64,000 nt of DNA from positions 620,001-684,000 of the forward strand of contig NZ_JANLNY010000006.1 in assembly GCF_025465995.1 (NCBI RefSeq). The letters are read 5' to 3'. Source of the stretch: Pseudomonas sp. 5P_3.1_Bac2 (GTDB taxonomy: Bacteria; Pseudomonadota; Gammaproteobacteria; Pseudomonadales; Pseudomonadaceae). Shown one piece after another: positions 27,665 through 36,846 of this stretch. The notes under the pieces were generated by a model, which was not told the origin of the DNA, ran no database searches, and was given only the letters and a program-made list of their open reading frames with translations. The position numbers and the translations under genes are program-made. Within the stretch, counting starts at the first letter, position 1; every line of letters begins with the position of its first letter.

Positions 27665-28786
27665 ATGACTCAAGCGCTGATCGAAAGCCTTACGGCGACC
27701 ATCGTCGACCTGCCGACCATTCGCCCACACCAGCTGGCGATGCACACCCTGCAGCGCCAGACCCTGGTGATCATCCGGCTGCGCTGCAGCGACGGCATCG
27801 AAGGCATTGGCGAGTCCACCACCATCGGTGGCCTGGCCTACGGCAACGAAAGCCCGGAGAGCATCAAGCAGAACATCGACAGCCATTTTGCGCCGATGCT
27901 GCGCGGCTTGCCGGCAAGCAATATCAATGCGGCGATGCACAAGCTCGACCTGCTGGCCAAGGGCAACAACTTTGCTAAGTCCGGGATTGAGAGTGCCTTG
28001 CTCGATGCCCAAGGCAAGCGTTTGGGCTTGCCGGTCAGCGAGCTGCTGGGCGGGCGCGTGCATGACAGCTTGGAGGTGGCCTGGACCTTAGCCAGCGGCA
28101 ATACCGCCCGGGATATCGCCGAGGCCGAGCAGATGCTCGAGGCCCGTCGGCATCGCATCTTTAAGCTGAAGATCGGGGCCAAACCGCTGGCCCATGATTT
28201 GCGTCATGTGTTGGCGATCAAGCAGGAGCTGGGCGATCGTGCCAGTGTGCGGGTCGATGTCAACCAGTACTGGGATGAGTCCCAGGCGATCCATGCCTGT
28301 CAGGTGTTGGGGGCCAACGGCATAGATCTGATCGAACAACCGATTGCCCGCACTAACCGCGCCGGCCAGGTGCGCCTTAACCTGCGCAGCCTGGCGCCGA
28401 TCATGGCCGATGAGTCTATCGAGTCGGTTGAGGATGCCTTCAGCCTGGCTGCTGACGGCGCGGCCAGCGTCTTCGCCCTGAAGATCGCCAAAAACGGCGG
28501 CCCGCGCGCCGTGTTGCGCACCGCACAGATAGCCGAGGCCTGCGGCATCGCCCTGTACGGCGGAACCATGCTCGAAGGCAGCATCGGCACCCTGGCCTCG
28601 GCCCATGCCTTTATCACCCTTAAACACCTGACCTGGGGCACTGAGCTGTTCGGTCCGCTGCTGCTGACCGAAGAGATTGTCACTGAGCCGCCGGTGTACC
28701 GCGATTTCCAACTGCTGGTGCCAAACACCCCGGGCCTCGGCCTAAGCCTCGACGAAGAGCGTTTGGCGCATTTCGCCCGTAAGTAA
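27665..28786 (+). CDS. catB: Muconate cycloisomerase
   Basis: 373 residues from ATG 27665. Enolase-superfamily enzyme with an N-terminal capping domain and a modified TIM barrel. Landmarks: acid-base lysines in FKLKIGA, metal ligands in VDVNQYW, IEQPI and MADES, and the second lysine in ALKIAKNGG. It converts cis,cis-muconate to muconolactone. No catR gene and no BenR operator is visible in the 86-nt gap before it, unlike many Pseudomonas in which CatR controls catBC. Confidence 0.94.
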   Translation: MTQALIESLTATIVDLPTIRPHQLAMHTLQRQTLVIIRLRCSDGIEGIGESTTIGGLAYGNESPESIKQNIDSHFAPMLRGLPASNINAAMHKLDLLAKGNNFAKSGIESALLDAQGKRLGLPVSELLGGRVHDSLEVAWTLASGNTARDIAEAEQMLEARRHRIFKLKIGAKPLAHDLRHVLAIKQELGDRASVRVDVNQYWDESQAIHACQVLGANGIDLIEQPIARTNRAGQVRLNLRSLAPIMADESIESVEDAFSLAADGAASVFALKIAKNGGPRAVLRTAQIAEACGIALYGGTMLEGSIGTLASAHAFITLKHLTWGTELFGPLLLTEEIVTEPPVYRDFQLLVPNTPGLGLSLDEERLAHFARK

Positions 28787-28801
28787 TGGAGGACTACGCA
28801 G

Positions 28802-29092
28802 ATGTTGTTCCACGTGAAGATGACCGTGAAGTTGCCGCCAGACATGGCCCCCAGTCAGGCCGCCCAACTGAAAACTGATGAGAAGGTGCTCGCCAAGCGC
28901 CTGCAACACGAAGGCGTGTGGCGCCACCTGTGGCGTATCGCCGGGCATTACGCCAACTACAGCGTGTTCGACGTGCCCAGCGTCGAGGCGCTGCACGACA
29001 CCCTCATGCAGCTGCCGCTGTTTCCTTACATGGAGATTGAGGTTAACGGCCTGTGCCGGCATCCCTCATCCATCCATAACGACGATCGCTAA
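28802..29092 (+). CDS. catC: Muconolactone delta-isomerase
   Basis: 96 residues, the exact size of this decameric enzyme, beginning MLFHVKMTVKLPPDM with the family block EKVLAKRLQHEGVWRHLWR near 31-49. It turns muconolactone into beta-ketoadipate enol-lactone. Starts 15 nt after catB behind GGAGG. Confidence 0.95.
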   Translation: MLFHVKMTVKLPPDMAPSQAAQLKTDEKVLAKRLQHEGVWRHLWRIAGHYANYSVFDVPSVEALHDTLMQLPLFPYMEIEVNGLCRHPSSIHNDDR

Positions 29093-29146
29093 GCCTTTGC
29101 CCTGGCAGCTGCCGTGCTGCCCATAACAACAGGTAGGTACCCAAGC

Positions 29147-30073
29147 ATGACCGTGAAAATCTCCCCAACTGCTGAGCTGCAGCAATTCTTCCGTGAGGCC
29201 GCTGGCCTTAACCATGAGCAAGGTTCGCCGCGCCTGAAGCAGATCATCCTGCGTTTATTGCAGGACACTGCGCGTTTTATCGAGGAGCTGGCCATCAGCG
29301 ACGATGAGTTCTGGAAGGCCGTCGATTACCTCAATCGCTTAGGCGGCAGCAATGAGGTCGGTTTGCTGGTGGCCGGGCTCGGCATTGAGCACTTCCTCGA
29401 TCTGCGCCAAGACGCCATGGATGCCGATGCGGGCCTTACAGGCGGCACGCCACGCACCATCGAAGGCCCGCTGTATGTGGGCGGCGCGCCATTGTCTGAA
29501 GGCGCGGCGCGGATGGATGACGGCAGCGAAGAGGGCAGCGCCACGGTGATGTTCCTCGAGGGACAAATCCTCGACCCCCAAGGCCAGCCGCTGCCCGGCG
29601 CGGTAGTGGATGTGTGGCATGCCAACACCAAGGGTAACTACTCGTTCTTTGATAAGAGCCAGAGTCCGTTCAACCTGCGCCGGCGCATCGTCACCGATGC
29701 CGAAGGACGCTATCGTGCCCGCAGCATTGTGCCTTCGGGGTATGGCTGCAATCCGCAGGGGCCGACTCAGGAATGTCTCGACCTGCTGGGCCGCCATGGC
29801 CAGAGGCCGGCGCATATCCACTTCTTTATCTCTGCCCCTGGCCATCGCCACCTGACCACACAGATCAACCTGTCGGGCGATAAGTACCTGTGGGATGACT
29901 TCGCCTATGCCACCCGCGATGGTTTGGTTGGCGAGCTGAAATTTGTCGAGGGCGGCGGGCGTGGCATTGCCGGACGCTACGCTGAGCTGCAGTTTGACTT
30001 CCAATTGCAGCGGGCCTTGGCGCCCAAAGCAGAGCAGCGCAATCTGCGGCCACGGCCGCAGAAGGCCAGCTAA
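29147..30073 (+). CDS. catA: Catechol 1,2-dioxygenase (intradiol)
   Basis: 308 residues from ATG 29147. Non-heme Fe(III) enzyme that opens catechol between the hydroxyls to cis,cis-muconate. Iron ligands Y165, Y199, H223 and H225 (the last two in RPAHIHF) are all present at the standard spacing, after the N-terminal helical dimerisation domain. Last gene of ben-cat; a terminator lies about 85 nt after its stop. The pathway in the window stops at enol-lactone; pca genes for later steps are not here. Confidence 0.96.
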   Translation: MTVKISPTAELQQFFREAAGLNHEQGSPRLKQIILRLLQDTARFIEELAISDDEFWKAVDYLNRLGGSNEVGLLVAGLGIEHFLDLRQDAMDADAGLTGGTPRTIEGPLYVGGAPLSEGAARMDDGSEEGSATVMFLEGQILDPQGQPLPGAVVDVWHANTKGNYSFFDKSQSPFNLRRRIVTDAEGRYRARSIVPSGYGCNPQGPTQECLDLLGRHGQRPAHIHFFISAPGHRHLTTQINLSGDKYLWDDFAYATRDGLVGELKFVEGGGRGIAGRYAELQFDFQLQRALAPKAEQRNLRPRPQKAS

Positions 30074-30156
30074 GCAGGGGGGCCGTCGGGCTGATTCGCC
30101 TGGCGGCTAGGCAGGGGCAACTGGCGCGCTTATTCAGCAAGACCAATGGTTGGACT

Positions 30157-30181
30157 AAGCCCGCTTTTAGCGGGCTTTTTC
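30157..30181 (+). terminator. Terminator of the ben-cat operon
   Basis: AAGCCCGC-TTTTA-GCGGGCTT followed by T5. It marks the right end of the ben-cat block. Confidence 0.92.
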
Positions 30182-30242
30182 ATGGCTAGGCGTTTAAATT
30201 CACTATTGTTAGGGTTAAGCCATTTCATTTAAGGGACAGACC

Positions 30243-31025
30243 ATGAGTAAACACGCCATACCCAGCGTCATAACCGAGAAGGTTGGCGATAGCGCTGTGC
30301 AGTTCGTGCTCAAACCGGTGGCTTATGAGTTCAATGGCGAGGCCCTGGAAGGTCTGCTGATCTACTCGCAGCACATTACTGAGCCACGTCCAGGTTTGGT
30401 GGTGCTGCCCAACTGGTTGGGGATCAATGAGGACTCCGCCCGCAAGGCCATTCGTGTGGCGGGTAATCGCTACGTGGTGTTTTTGGCTGATATGTACGGC
30501 AAGGACGTGCGTCCGGAGAACGCCGACGAGGCGCAAGTTGTTTCGTCGAAACTGCGTAGTGACCGTCCCGAGATGCGCGGGCGCGCTCTGGCAGCGGTCA
30601 GCGCACTGCGTGCCCAGGCAGACGCGGCGGCCATCGATTTAAACAATCTTGGCGCGGTCGGCTTCTGCTTTGGCGGCTCCTGCGCCCTTGAGCTGGCCCG
30701 TGCCGGTGCCGACTTGCAAGGCTTTGTCAGCTTCCATGGCAGCCTGGATACTCCTCATCCGATCGACGCCCATAACATCAAAGCGCCGGTGCTGGTGCTG
30801 CATGGCGCTGAGGATCCGATCGTGACCAAGGAGCAAGTGGACGGATTTATCGCCGAGATGAGGTTGGCCCGGGTCGACTGGCAGTTGTTTATCTACGGTG
30901 GCGCCGTGCATTCCTTCACCAGCTTGAAAGCCAACGTGCCGGGGGTCGGTGAATACCATCCGGTGGCGGCGGCTCGCGCATTCAAAGCAATGAACGACTT
31001 CTTCGACGAGGCGTTTGCTGATTAG
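30243..31025 (+). CDS. Dienelactone hydrolase family protein
   Basis: 260 residues. Alpha/beta hydrolase with nucleophile C142 in GFCFGGS, acid D191 in HGAEDP and H223 in GGAVHSF, the Cys-Asp-His triad of dienelactone hydrolases. The classic role is opening dienelactone in chlorocatechol degradation, but many chromosomal homologues are general ester/lactone hydrolases. From memory a gene like this follows htpG directly in other Pseudomonas (PA1597), so its closeness to catA is probably coincidental and it belongs to the backbone rather than to the aromatic pathway. Confidence 0.85.
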   Translation: MSKHAIPSVITEKVGDSAVQFVLKPVAYEFNGEALEGLLIYSQHITEPRPGLVVLPNWLGINEDSARKAIRVAGNRYVVFLADMYGKDVRPENADEAQVVSSKLRSDRPEMRGRALAAVSALRAQADAAAIDLNNLGAVGFCFGGSCALELARAGADLQGFVSFHGSLDTPHPIDAHNIKAPVLVLHGAEDPIVTKEQVDGFIAEMRLARVDWQLFIYGGAVHSFTSLKANVPGVGEYHPVAAARAFKAMNDFFDEAFAD

Positions 31026-31086
31026 GCTTGCTGAGCCTTCTGCCGGCGTGCTGAACGCCGGCAGAAGTTGAGGTAGGTCGTGGGGG

Positions 31087-31947
31087 TCAGTGCGGCAGCT
31101 CGATACGGGCCTGTTCGCCTGGCACTTGCGGCCAGTCGCCTGTGCTCCAGCGCAGGCGCGCCTGATCAATCAGGCTCTGCTCGCTGGCCACAAAGTTCCA
31201 GTTGATCCGCCGTGGACCAATGGGCTCGCCACCGATCAGCACCAGATGACTTTCACTGCATGCGCTCAAGGTGAATTCCTCACCTTCAGGCAGCACCATC
31301 AACTGGCGGCGCGGCAGTTCCAGGCCGTCGACCAAGGCTTCGCCATCAATCAGGTACAGTGCCCGCTCGGTATGCTCTGCTGGCACTTGCAGGGTCGCCC
31401 CGGTGGCCAAGTGCAGCTCGGCGTAAAGAGTCGGCGAGCGCACCGGTACGGGTGATTGCAAACAAAACCCGCTGCCCGCGATCAGGCAGATGTCCACGCC
31501 CATGCTCGAGCTGCGTGGCAAGCTGCTCGCCGGATGATGGCTGTAGCTGGGTTCTGACTCTTCCTCGGCCGTGGGCATGGCCAGCCACACCTGCAAGCCG
31601 TGGCTGTTGGAACCGCTTTGCACCACGTCGGCGGGGGTCCGCTCAACATGGGCAATGCCGCGTCCGGCGGTCATCCAGCTGACATCGCCGGGCAACACGC
31701 GCTGATCCGAGCCGAGGCTGTCCTTGTGCTGCACTTGCCCCTCAAATAAGTAGGTGAGGGTCGACAGGCCAATATGCGGATGCTGATTGATGTTCATCCC
31801 GCTACCAGGGGCAAAGCGCGCCTCCAGCATATGGTCGAAAAACACAAAGGGCCCAACGCTGCGGCACTTGGCCGAGGGCAGGGGGCGCAGAATGCTTTGC
31901 CCGACCACATCCTCCTGACGCGGTTTGATAATCAGGGGTGAACTCAT
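31087..31947 (-). CDS. Pirin family protein (bicupin)
   Basis: 286 residues. N-terminal cupin with metal-binding histidines in INQHPHIGLSTLTY and a third in GQVQHKDS; then WMTAGRGIAHVERTP, the pirin signature; C-terminal second cupin. Bacterial pirins may act as quercetin dioxygenases or redox-linked regulators; function here is not determined. Overlaps the osmC-like gene by 4 nt (ATGA), so they form a two-gene operon. Confidence 0.87.
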   Translation of the reverse strand: MSSPLIIKPRQEDVVGQSILRPLPSAKCRSVGPFVFFDHMLEARFAPGSGMNINQHPHIGLSTLTYLFEGQVQHKDSLGSDQRVLPGDVSWMTAGRGIAHVERTPADVVQSGSNSHGLQVWLAMPTAEEESEPSYSHHPASSLPRSSSMGVDICLIAGSGFCLQSPVPVRSPTLYAELHLATGATLQVPAEHTERALYLIDGEALVDGLELPRRQLMVLPEGEEFTLSACSESHLVLIGGEPIGPRRINWNFVASEQSLIDQARLRWSTGDWPQVPGEQARIELPH

Positions 31948-32345
31948 GCGGCTGGCTCAGCTAAATGCGTACTGATTTGCACCTCGCTGGTGGTCATCAG
32001 TTTGTGGATCGGGCACTTGTCGGCCACGCGCAGCAGTTGTTGGCGTTGGCTGTCATCTAACTCGCCCTTGAGGTTTAAGCTCACATCCAGGCGGTAAACG
32101 CCTTGACGTTCGCCGCTGTCGTCGCGGTTGATTTGTACATCCACGCCCTCCAGCGGTATGCCGCGCTGTTTGGCATACAGGGCCAGGGTCAGGGCTTTGC
32201 AGGCGCCTAAAGCGGCATCGAAAATATCGTGGGGAGCAGGGGCGGCGCCGCTGCCGCCGGATTCAGTCGAAACATCACTGTGTAGGGTGTGCTCACCGAC
32301 GGTGATGCGCTGCAGCAAGCCTTTTTCATTACTGATACTAATCAT
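31944..32345 (-). CDS. OsmC/Ohr-family thiol peroxidase-like protein
   Basis: 133 residues from MISISNEKGLLQ; the frame is open 24 codons further up, but those are unlike the family. Carries both redox cysteines of the family: C49 in AALGACKALTL and C111 in ADKCPIHKL. It belongs to the OsmC (YhfA-like) branch rather than Ohr. Expected to reduce organic hydroperoxides. Shares a message with the pirin gene, pairing two oxidative-stress-type proteins. Confidence 0.85.
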   Translation of the reverse strand: MISISNEKGLLQRITVGEHTLHSDVSTESGGSGAAPAPHDIFDAALGACKALTLALYAKQRGIPLEGVDVQINRDDSGERQGVYRLDVSLNLKGELDDSQRQQLLRVADKCPIHKLMTTSEVQISTHLAEPAA

Positions 32346-32497
32346 ATGAACTCCATGGCAAGGGATCGAAGGGCTCAGCCTAGCCCAAGGCAATAGGCGA
32401 CCACCAGTGCTGGCCACCTGTTGACTAATTGTAAGACTAAAACATTGTCTGTTTGTTATGTCTAAGCTCTGTACCGGACTTAATGGAGGACGCCCGT

Positions 32498-33526
32498 TTG
32501 TTTAAGCCTTACCTAAGCCTTGCCCTGTGCGCATCACTGGCCGTTCTGCCGGGGCTGAGCCCAGTGGCGGCGGATTACCGCTACAGCGACGCCCATTTGC
32601 ACTATGTCGACTTCTTTCAGGAAAGCGCCGGGCTGGACGAGCTGTTTAAACACATGGACGCCGGGCGCATCGACCATGTGATGCTCTCCGGTATTCCGGT
32701 GGCCAAGAAGTGGGATGAAGACGAACCCAAGCGCCCGCGTTATTACGCCGGCGACGATGCCAATGCGTACTGGTACAGCGCCACCGACGTGCTGGTGGCA
32801 CATGCTTACAAGAGTGCCACGCCCGCTCAGCGCAAGCGCCTGCACCCGTTCCTGAGTGGCTTTAACCCCAACGACAAAAATGCTGACGCCCATATCCGCC
32901 GCATGCTGGAGATGGACCCTGGCTTATGGCAGGGGCTGGGCGAGATCTTTACCCGTCACGATGACCTTACTGCGTTGATCCACGGTGATGCGCCACGGGC
33001 GAATAACGAGGCACTGGCGCGGGTCTACCACCTGGCCGCTGAATACGACTTGCCGGTGATGCTGCATGCCAATATCACCTCCAAGCGTGAGCGTAATCCG
33101 CTGTATCTGCCAGAAATCGAGGAGTCGCTGCGCAACCACCCCCATGTGCGGTTTATCTGGGCCCATGCCGGCACCAGCATGGAAATCCATCGGCATCAGA
33201 AGAAGCTGGATTTTCTCCTAGAGAATCTCACGCGCATGCTTGAGCAATACCCCAATCTCTATATCGATCTGTCCTGGAGTGTGCTGCAGCCGTACTTACT
33301 GGATGCGCATGGCCAGGCCGACCCCGCCTGGCTCAAGTTAGTGAGCGCTTACCCAGAGCGTTTTATGTTGGGCAGCGATGTAGTGGGGCGCTTCGATAAT
33401 CTGGAGCAAAGCCTGAGTGACTTTGAGCCCTTCTTAAACAAGTTACCCACCGAGGTGGCGCGGAAGGTGGCGCGGGATAACTTTTTAAACATTCTGCCGA
33501 AGTCCAGCCGCGAAAAAGACAACTAA
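32498..33526 (+). CDS. Exported amidohydrolase (metal-dependent hydrolase family 2)
   Basis: 342 residues from the TTG at 32498, which has GGAGG 8 nt upstream. The in-frame ATG at 32483 overlaps that SD and is less likely. The TTG start gives a clean signal peptide (LFKPYLSLALCASLAVLPGL, cleavage after VAA), so the enzyme is periplasmic. The mature part is a TIM barrel: DAHLHYVDFF near residue 31, HAN and HAGTSMEIHRH, and LGSDVVGRFDN near the end, which supply metal ligands typical of amidohydrolase family 2 (decarboxylase/lactonase type). Substrate unknown. A periplasmic member of this mainly cytoplasmic family is unusual. It stands alone, divergent from the pirin pair. Confidence 0.8.
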   Translation: MFKPYLSLALCASLAVLPGLSPVAADYRYSDAHLHYVDFFQESAGLDELFKHMDAGRIDHVMLSGIPVAKKWDEDEPKRPRYYAGDDANAYWYSATDVLVAHAYKSATPAQRKRLHPFLSGFNPNDKNADAHIRRMLEMDPGLWQGLGEIFTRHDDLTALIHGDAPRANNEALARVYHLAAEYDLPVMLHANITSKRERNPLYLPEIEESLRNHPHVRFIWAHAGTSMEIHRHQKKLDFLLENLTRMLEQYPNLYIDLSWSVLQPYLLDAHGQADPAWLKLVSAYPERFMLGSDVVGRFDNLEQSLSDFEPFLNKLPTEVARKVARDNFLNILPKSSREKDN

Positions 33527-33735
33527 GCCCAGTGCCGTAACTGCGCCTCTTGGTGCTCGCGCAGCACTTCAGGTGTTTACCGGTGGGTGAAATTTAACCC
33601 GTTGCTGTTTTGGGTTGCGTACAAAGTAACTGTTAATAGCCGTTGCGCATAACTAAGCGATGGCTCAGCTCTGATTGGCATGGGGCTAATACTTTAGCTG
33701 TATGCATAAGGCTGATTTTCCAAGAAAAATTATCC

Positions 33736-33762
33736 AGGCCACTCAATTGAGTGGCCTTTTTC
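33736..33762 (+). terminator. Palindromic terminator with CTCAATTGAG core
   Basis: A perfect 22-nt palindrome (half-site AGGCCACTCAA) followed by T5. It is the sibling of the brnQ terminator (one compensated base pair different). It lies 210 nt after the amidohydrolase stop. Confidence 0.85.
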
Positions 33763-33790
33763 ATATTTTTCATAATTTTTAAGTCGTTTT

Positions 33791-33817
33791 TAAGGCGCTT
33801 TTAGGAAAAGCCGATAC
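33791..33817 (+). promoter_or_regulatory. Candidate FliA (sigma-28) promoter of the chemoreceptor gene
   Basis: TAAG, a 15-nt spacer, then GCCGATAC; the flagellar sigma-28 consensus is TAAA-N15-GCCGATAA. One mismatch in each box. Chemoreceptor genes are typical FliA targets. Confidence 0.65.
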
Positions 33818-33905
33818 GGTTAATAACAGCGTGCACCTTTTTGTGATGCAGGCTTATGTCTTGCGCTTTGCGAGTAAGGCTTTAACTGTCACCGGGGAGA
33901 TTCAG

Positions 33906-35531
33906 ATGTTATTACGTAAGCTGGCAATTGCTCCTAGAGCAGCGCTAGGGTTTGGTTTGGCTGCACTGTTGACGTTGTTTTTAGGCATCTTCTCTTTAAT
34001 GCAAATGAGCGAGATGCATGATCAGTCGGAGCTGGTTGATAGCAAGTGGTTGCCAAACGTCTTGGCGCTTAATGAAGTCAGTCAGGATATTTTGCGCTTG
34101 CGGGCGGTGACTCTGCGTTTGATCCTTAATCCTGAGCCAGAACATGTGCAAGCTAACTCCAAGTTGGCCCAGGAGTTACGGGAAAAGTTACATGAGGCGC
34201 AGAACCTCTATGAAAAACGCATCGTTAATGACAAAGAGCGCGCGGCCTACGCGCTGTTTAAACAAGCCGAACAAAGTTATTTGGCCGAACAGGCCAAGAT
34301 TATGGCTGCGCTGGCGGCCAACGACTTCGCCGCCGCCCGCCAGCTCGCCAACGGCGAGCTGAATCAACATGCCGATGCCATGGCCAAGGCCTTGGTGGTG
34401 GTCTCTCACCTAGGGCGCGATGCCGTGTCGGCAGCGGCGAAGCGAACCGATACGGTGTATAGCGCGGCGCGGGTGTGGGTGATTGGCGGCATTCTGCTGG
34501 CGTTGCTGCTCACCGTGGTTTTGGCCTTTTTGCTGACCCGCAGCATTGCCAAACCTTTAGCCGAGGCCCTACATGTGGCGGAGGTGGTGGCCTCGGGGGA
34601 TTTGACCCAGCCCATTGCGGTCGATGGCACCGATGAGCCTGCGCGCCTACTGGCTGCGTTAAAGAGCATGCAGGGCAGCCTGCGCAGCACTATCCACGGT
34701 ATCGCCGAGTCGTCTAACCAATTGGCCTCGGCAGCCGAGGAACTGCACGCGGTGAGTGAGGATTCGACCCGCGGCCTGCATCAGCAAAGCAATGAAATCG
34801 AACAAGCCGCCACTGCTGTCAATGAAATGACCGCTGCGGTGGAGGAGGTGGCGCGCAATGCGGTGAGCACCTCGGAGGCGTCCCGCGAGTCCAATGAGAT
34901 CTCGCAAAAAGGCCGCGAGCAGGTGCGCGAGACCGCCCGGCAGATCGAGGCGTTAGCGCAGGATGTCAGCACCACCTCGGGCCATGTCGAGCAACTTGCC
35001 GGTCGCGTCCATGACATCAGTAAGGTGCTGGATGTGATTCGTGCCATCGCCGAGCAGACCAACTTGCTGGCGCTCAACGCTGCCATTGAAGCTGCCCGGG
35101 CCGGTGATGCCGGGCGTGGGTTTGCTGTGGTAGCCGATGAGGTGCGCGCTCTGGCCCATCGCACGCAACAATCGACGCAAGAAATTGAGCAAATGATTGG
35201 CGGTATCCAGCAGGGCACTGATCAGGCCGTGAATGCCATGCGCAGCAGCAGTCAGCGCGTGCGCGGCAGTCTGGAAGTAGCGCAGGCGGCGGGGGCGGCG
35301 CTGGAACATATCGCCCAAGCCATCGCCACCATCAACGAGCGTAACTTGGTGATCGCCAGTGCTTCGGAAGAGCAAGCGCAGGTGGCGCGGGAAGTGGATC
35401 GGAATCTGATGAATATCCGTGATCTGTCGATGCAGACCACCACCGGCGCCGATGAAACCAACACCGCCTGCAATGAGCTGTCACGCCTAGCGGTGGAGCT
35501 GAATAATCTGGTCGCGCGCTTTAAGGTTTAA
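33906..35531 (+). CDS. Methyl-accepting chemotaxis protein
   Basis: 541 residues from ATG 33906; the frame is open 25 codons further up. Transmembrane helix about 10-32, a periplasmic four-helix-bundle sensor (about 35-185), second membrane helix about 188-210, HAMP domain, then the cytoplasmic coiled-coil signalling domain with its conserved hairpin [20 protein letters not shown] near 395-415. No C-terminal NWETF-type tether for CheR. The ligand cannot be read. From memory a chemoreceptor precedes fabB in other pseudomonads (PA1608). Likely transcribed by FliA. Confidence 0.92.
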   Translation: MLLRKLAIAPRAALGFGLAALLTLFLGIFSLMQMSEMHDQSELVDSKWLPNVLALNEVSQDILRLRAVTLRLILNPEPEHVQANSKLAQELREKLHEAQNLYEKRIVNDKERAAYALFKQAEQSYLAEQAKIMAALAANDFAAARQLANGELNQHADAMAKALVVVSHLGRDAVSAAAKRTDTVYSAARVWVIGGILLALLLTVVLAFLLTRSIAKPLAEALHVAEVVASGDLTQPIAVDGTDEPARLLAALKSMQGSLRSTIHGIAESSNQLASAAEELHAVSEDSTRGLHQQSNEIEQAATAVNEMTAAVEEVARNAVSTSEASRESNEISQKGREQVRETARQIEALAQDVSTTSGHVEQLAGRVHDISKVLDVIRAIAEQTNLLALNAAIEAARAGDAGRGFAVVADEVRALAHRTQQSTQEIEQMIGGIQQGTDQAVNAMRSSSQRVRGSLEVAQAAGAALEHIAQAIATINERNLVIASASEEQAQVAREVDRNLMNIRDLSMQTTTGADETNTACNELSRLAVELNNLVARFKV

Positions 35532-35561
35532 TCCTTACAGCTGCGGTAAATCAGGCAATAA

Positions 35562-35587
35562 AAAACGGCGCCCTGAGGCGCCGTTTT
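35562..35587. terminator. Bidirectional terminator between mcp and fabB
   Basis: An 11-bp perfect stem AAAACGGCGCC/GGCGCCGTTTT with a CTGA loop; the A and T runs at its ends let it work on both strands for the convergent genes. Confidence 0.93.
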
Positions 35588-35613
35588 GGTTGGCCGAAGC
35601 CCTTACTTAACTC

Positions 35614-36834
35614 TTACTTACCTGCCCAGCGTTGCAGCACCAGCGTGGCGTTGGTGCCGCCGAAGCCGAAGCTGTTGCTCATCACGGTGTCGATCTTCGC
35701 GTTCTCAACGGTGCTGAGTTGGATCGGCAGGTCAGCGACTTCTGGATCCAGTTCGTCGATGTTAGCCGAGCCTGCGATGAAGTTACCTTCCATCATCAGC
35801 ATGCAGTAGATCGCTTCGTGGACACCGGCGGCGCCCAAGGAGTGACCCGACAGGCTCTTAGTCGAGCTGATCGGTGGCGCTTTATCTGCGAACACTTCAC
35901 GGATGCCGCGTGCTTCAGCCACGTCGCCCACCGGAGTGGAAGTACCGTGGGTGTTCAGGTAGTCAATCGGGCTGTTAACGGTGGACAGGGCCTGCTGCAT
36001 GCAGCGGATGGCGCCTTCGCCGCTTGGCGCAACCATGTCGTAGCCGTCGGAAGTGGCACCGTAGCCGATGATTTCGGCGTAGATCTTGGCGCCGCGCTTA
36101 AGGGCGTGCTCCAGCTCTTCGACCACCACCATGCCGCCACCGCCAGCGATGACGAAACCGTCACGCTTGGCGTCATAGGCGCGCGAGGCTTTTTCCGGGG
36201 CATCGTTGTACTGCGTGGACAGGGCGCCCATGGCGTCGAACAAGCAGCTCTGGCTCCAGTGCTCTTCTTCACCGCCGCCGGCAAACACGATGTCCTGTTT
36301 ACCCATCTGAATCTGCTCCATGGCGTGGCCAATGCAGTGAGCACTAGTGGCGCAGGCAGAGGAGATGGAGTAGTTCAGACCTTTGATCTGGAACGGTGTG
36401 GCCAAGCAGGCGGATACCGTGCTGCCCATGGTGCGGGTTACGCGGTATGGGCCAATGCGCTTAACGCCTTTCTCACGCAGGGTGTCGATGGCTTCCATCT
36501 GGTTCAGCGTGGAAGCGCCACCGGAGCCGGCAACCAGGCCAGTACGCGGGTTGGACACTTGCTCGGGGCTCAGGCCGGAGTCGGCGATTGCCTGATTCAT
36601 GGCCAGGTAAGCGTAGGCTGCAGCGTCACCCATGAAGCGGAACAGCTTACGGTCGATCAGCTCTTCGAGGTTCAGATCAACAGAGCCGGAAACGTGGCTA
36701 CGCAGCCCCATTTCAGCGTAAGCAGGGTTGTGCCGAATACCAGGGCGACCAGCGCGCAGGTTGGCGGAGACGGTCTCTTTGTCATTGCCAAGGCAGGAAA
36801 CAATACCCAGGCCAGTAATCACGACGCGACGCAT
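35614..36834 (-). CDS. fabB: 3-oxoacyl-ACP synthase I (KAS I)
   Basis: 406 residues. Thiolase-fold condensing enzyme with nucleophile C161 in SSACATSAH and the two histidines in [11 protein letters not shown] and [11 protein letters not shown] (Cys-His-His triad of KAS I). It elongates unsaturated acyl-ACP intermediates made by FabA. Starts 12 nt after fabA in a fabAB operon. Confidence 0.97.
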   Translation of the reverse strand: MRRVVITGLGIVSCLGNDKETVSANLRAGRPGIRHNPAYAEMGLRSHVSGSVDLNLEELIDRKLFRFMGDAAAYAYLAMNQAIADSGLSPEQVSNPRTGLVAGSGGASTLNQMEAIDTLREKGVKRIGPYRVTRTMGSTVSACLATPFQIKGLNYSISSACATSAHCIGHAMEQIQMGKQDIVFAGGGEEEHWSQSCLFDAMGALSTQYNDAPEKASRAYDAKRDGFVIAGGGGMVVVEELEHALKRGAKIYAEIIGYGATSDGYDMVAPSGEGAIRCMQQALSTVNSPIDYLNTHGTSTPVGDVAEARGIREVFADKAPPISSTKSLSGHSLGAAGVHEAIYCMLMMEGNFIAGSANIDELDPEVADLPIQLSTVENAKIDTVMSNSFGFGGTNATLVLQRWAGK

Positions 36835-36846
36835 GCAGAGAGTCCT

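Larger units (their letters stand above)
33527..33905. other. Intergenic region before the chemoreceptor gene
   Basis: About 380 nt. Contents: a palindromic terminator (33736-33762) and a FliA-type promoter (33791-33817). The rest (33527-33735) shows no ORF or repeat that I could support. Confidence 0.7.

Noticed and set aside
30243..31025. Dienelactone hydrolase as part of the ben-cat pathway
   Set aside because: A terminator separates it from catA and by memory it is a backbone gene next to htpG in other pseudomonads; the benzoate path does not need it.
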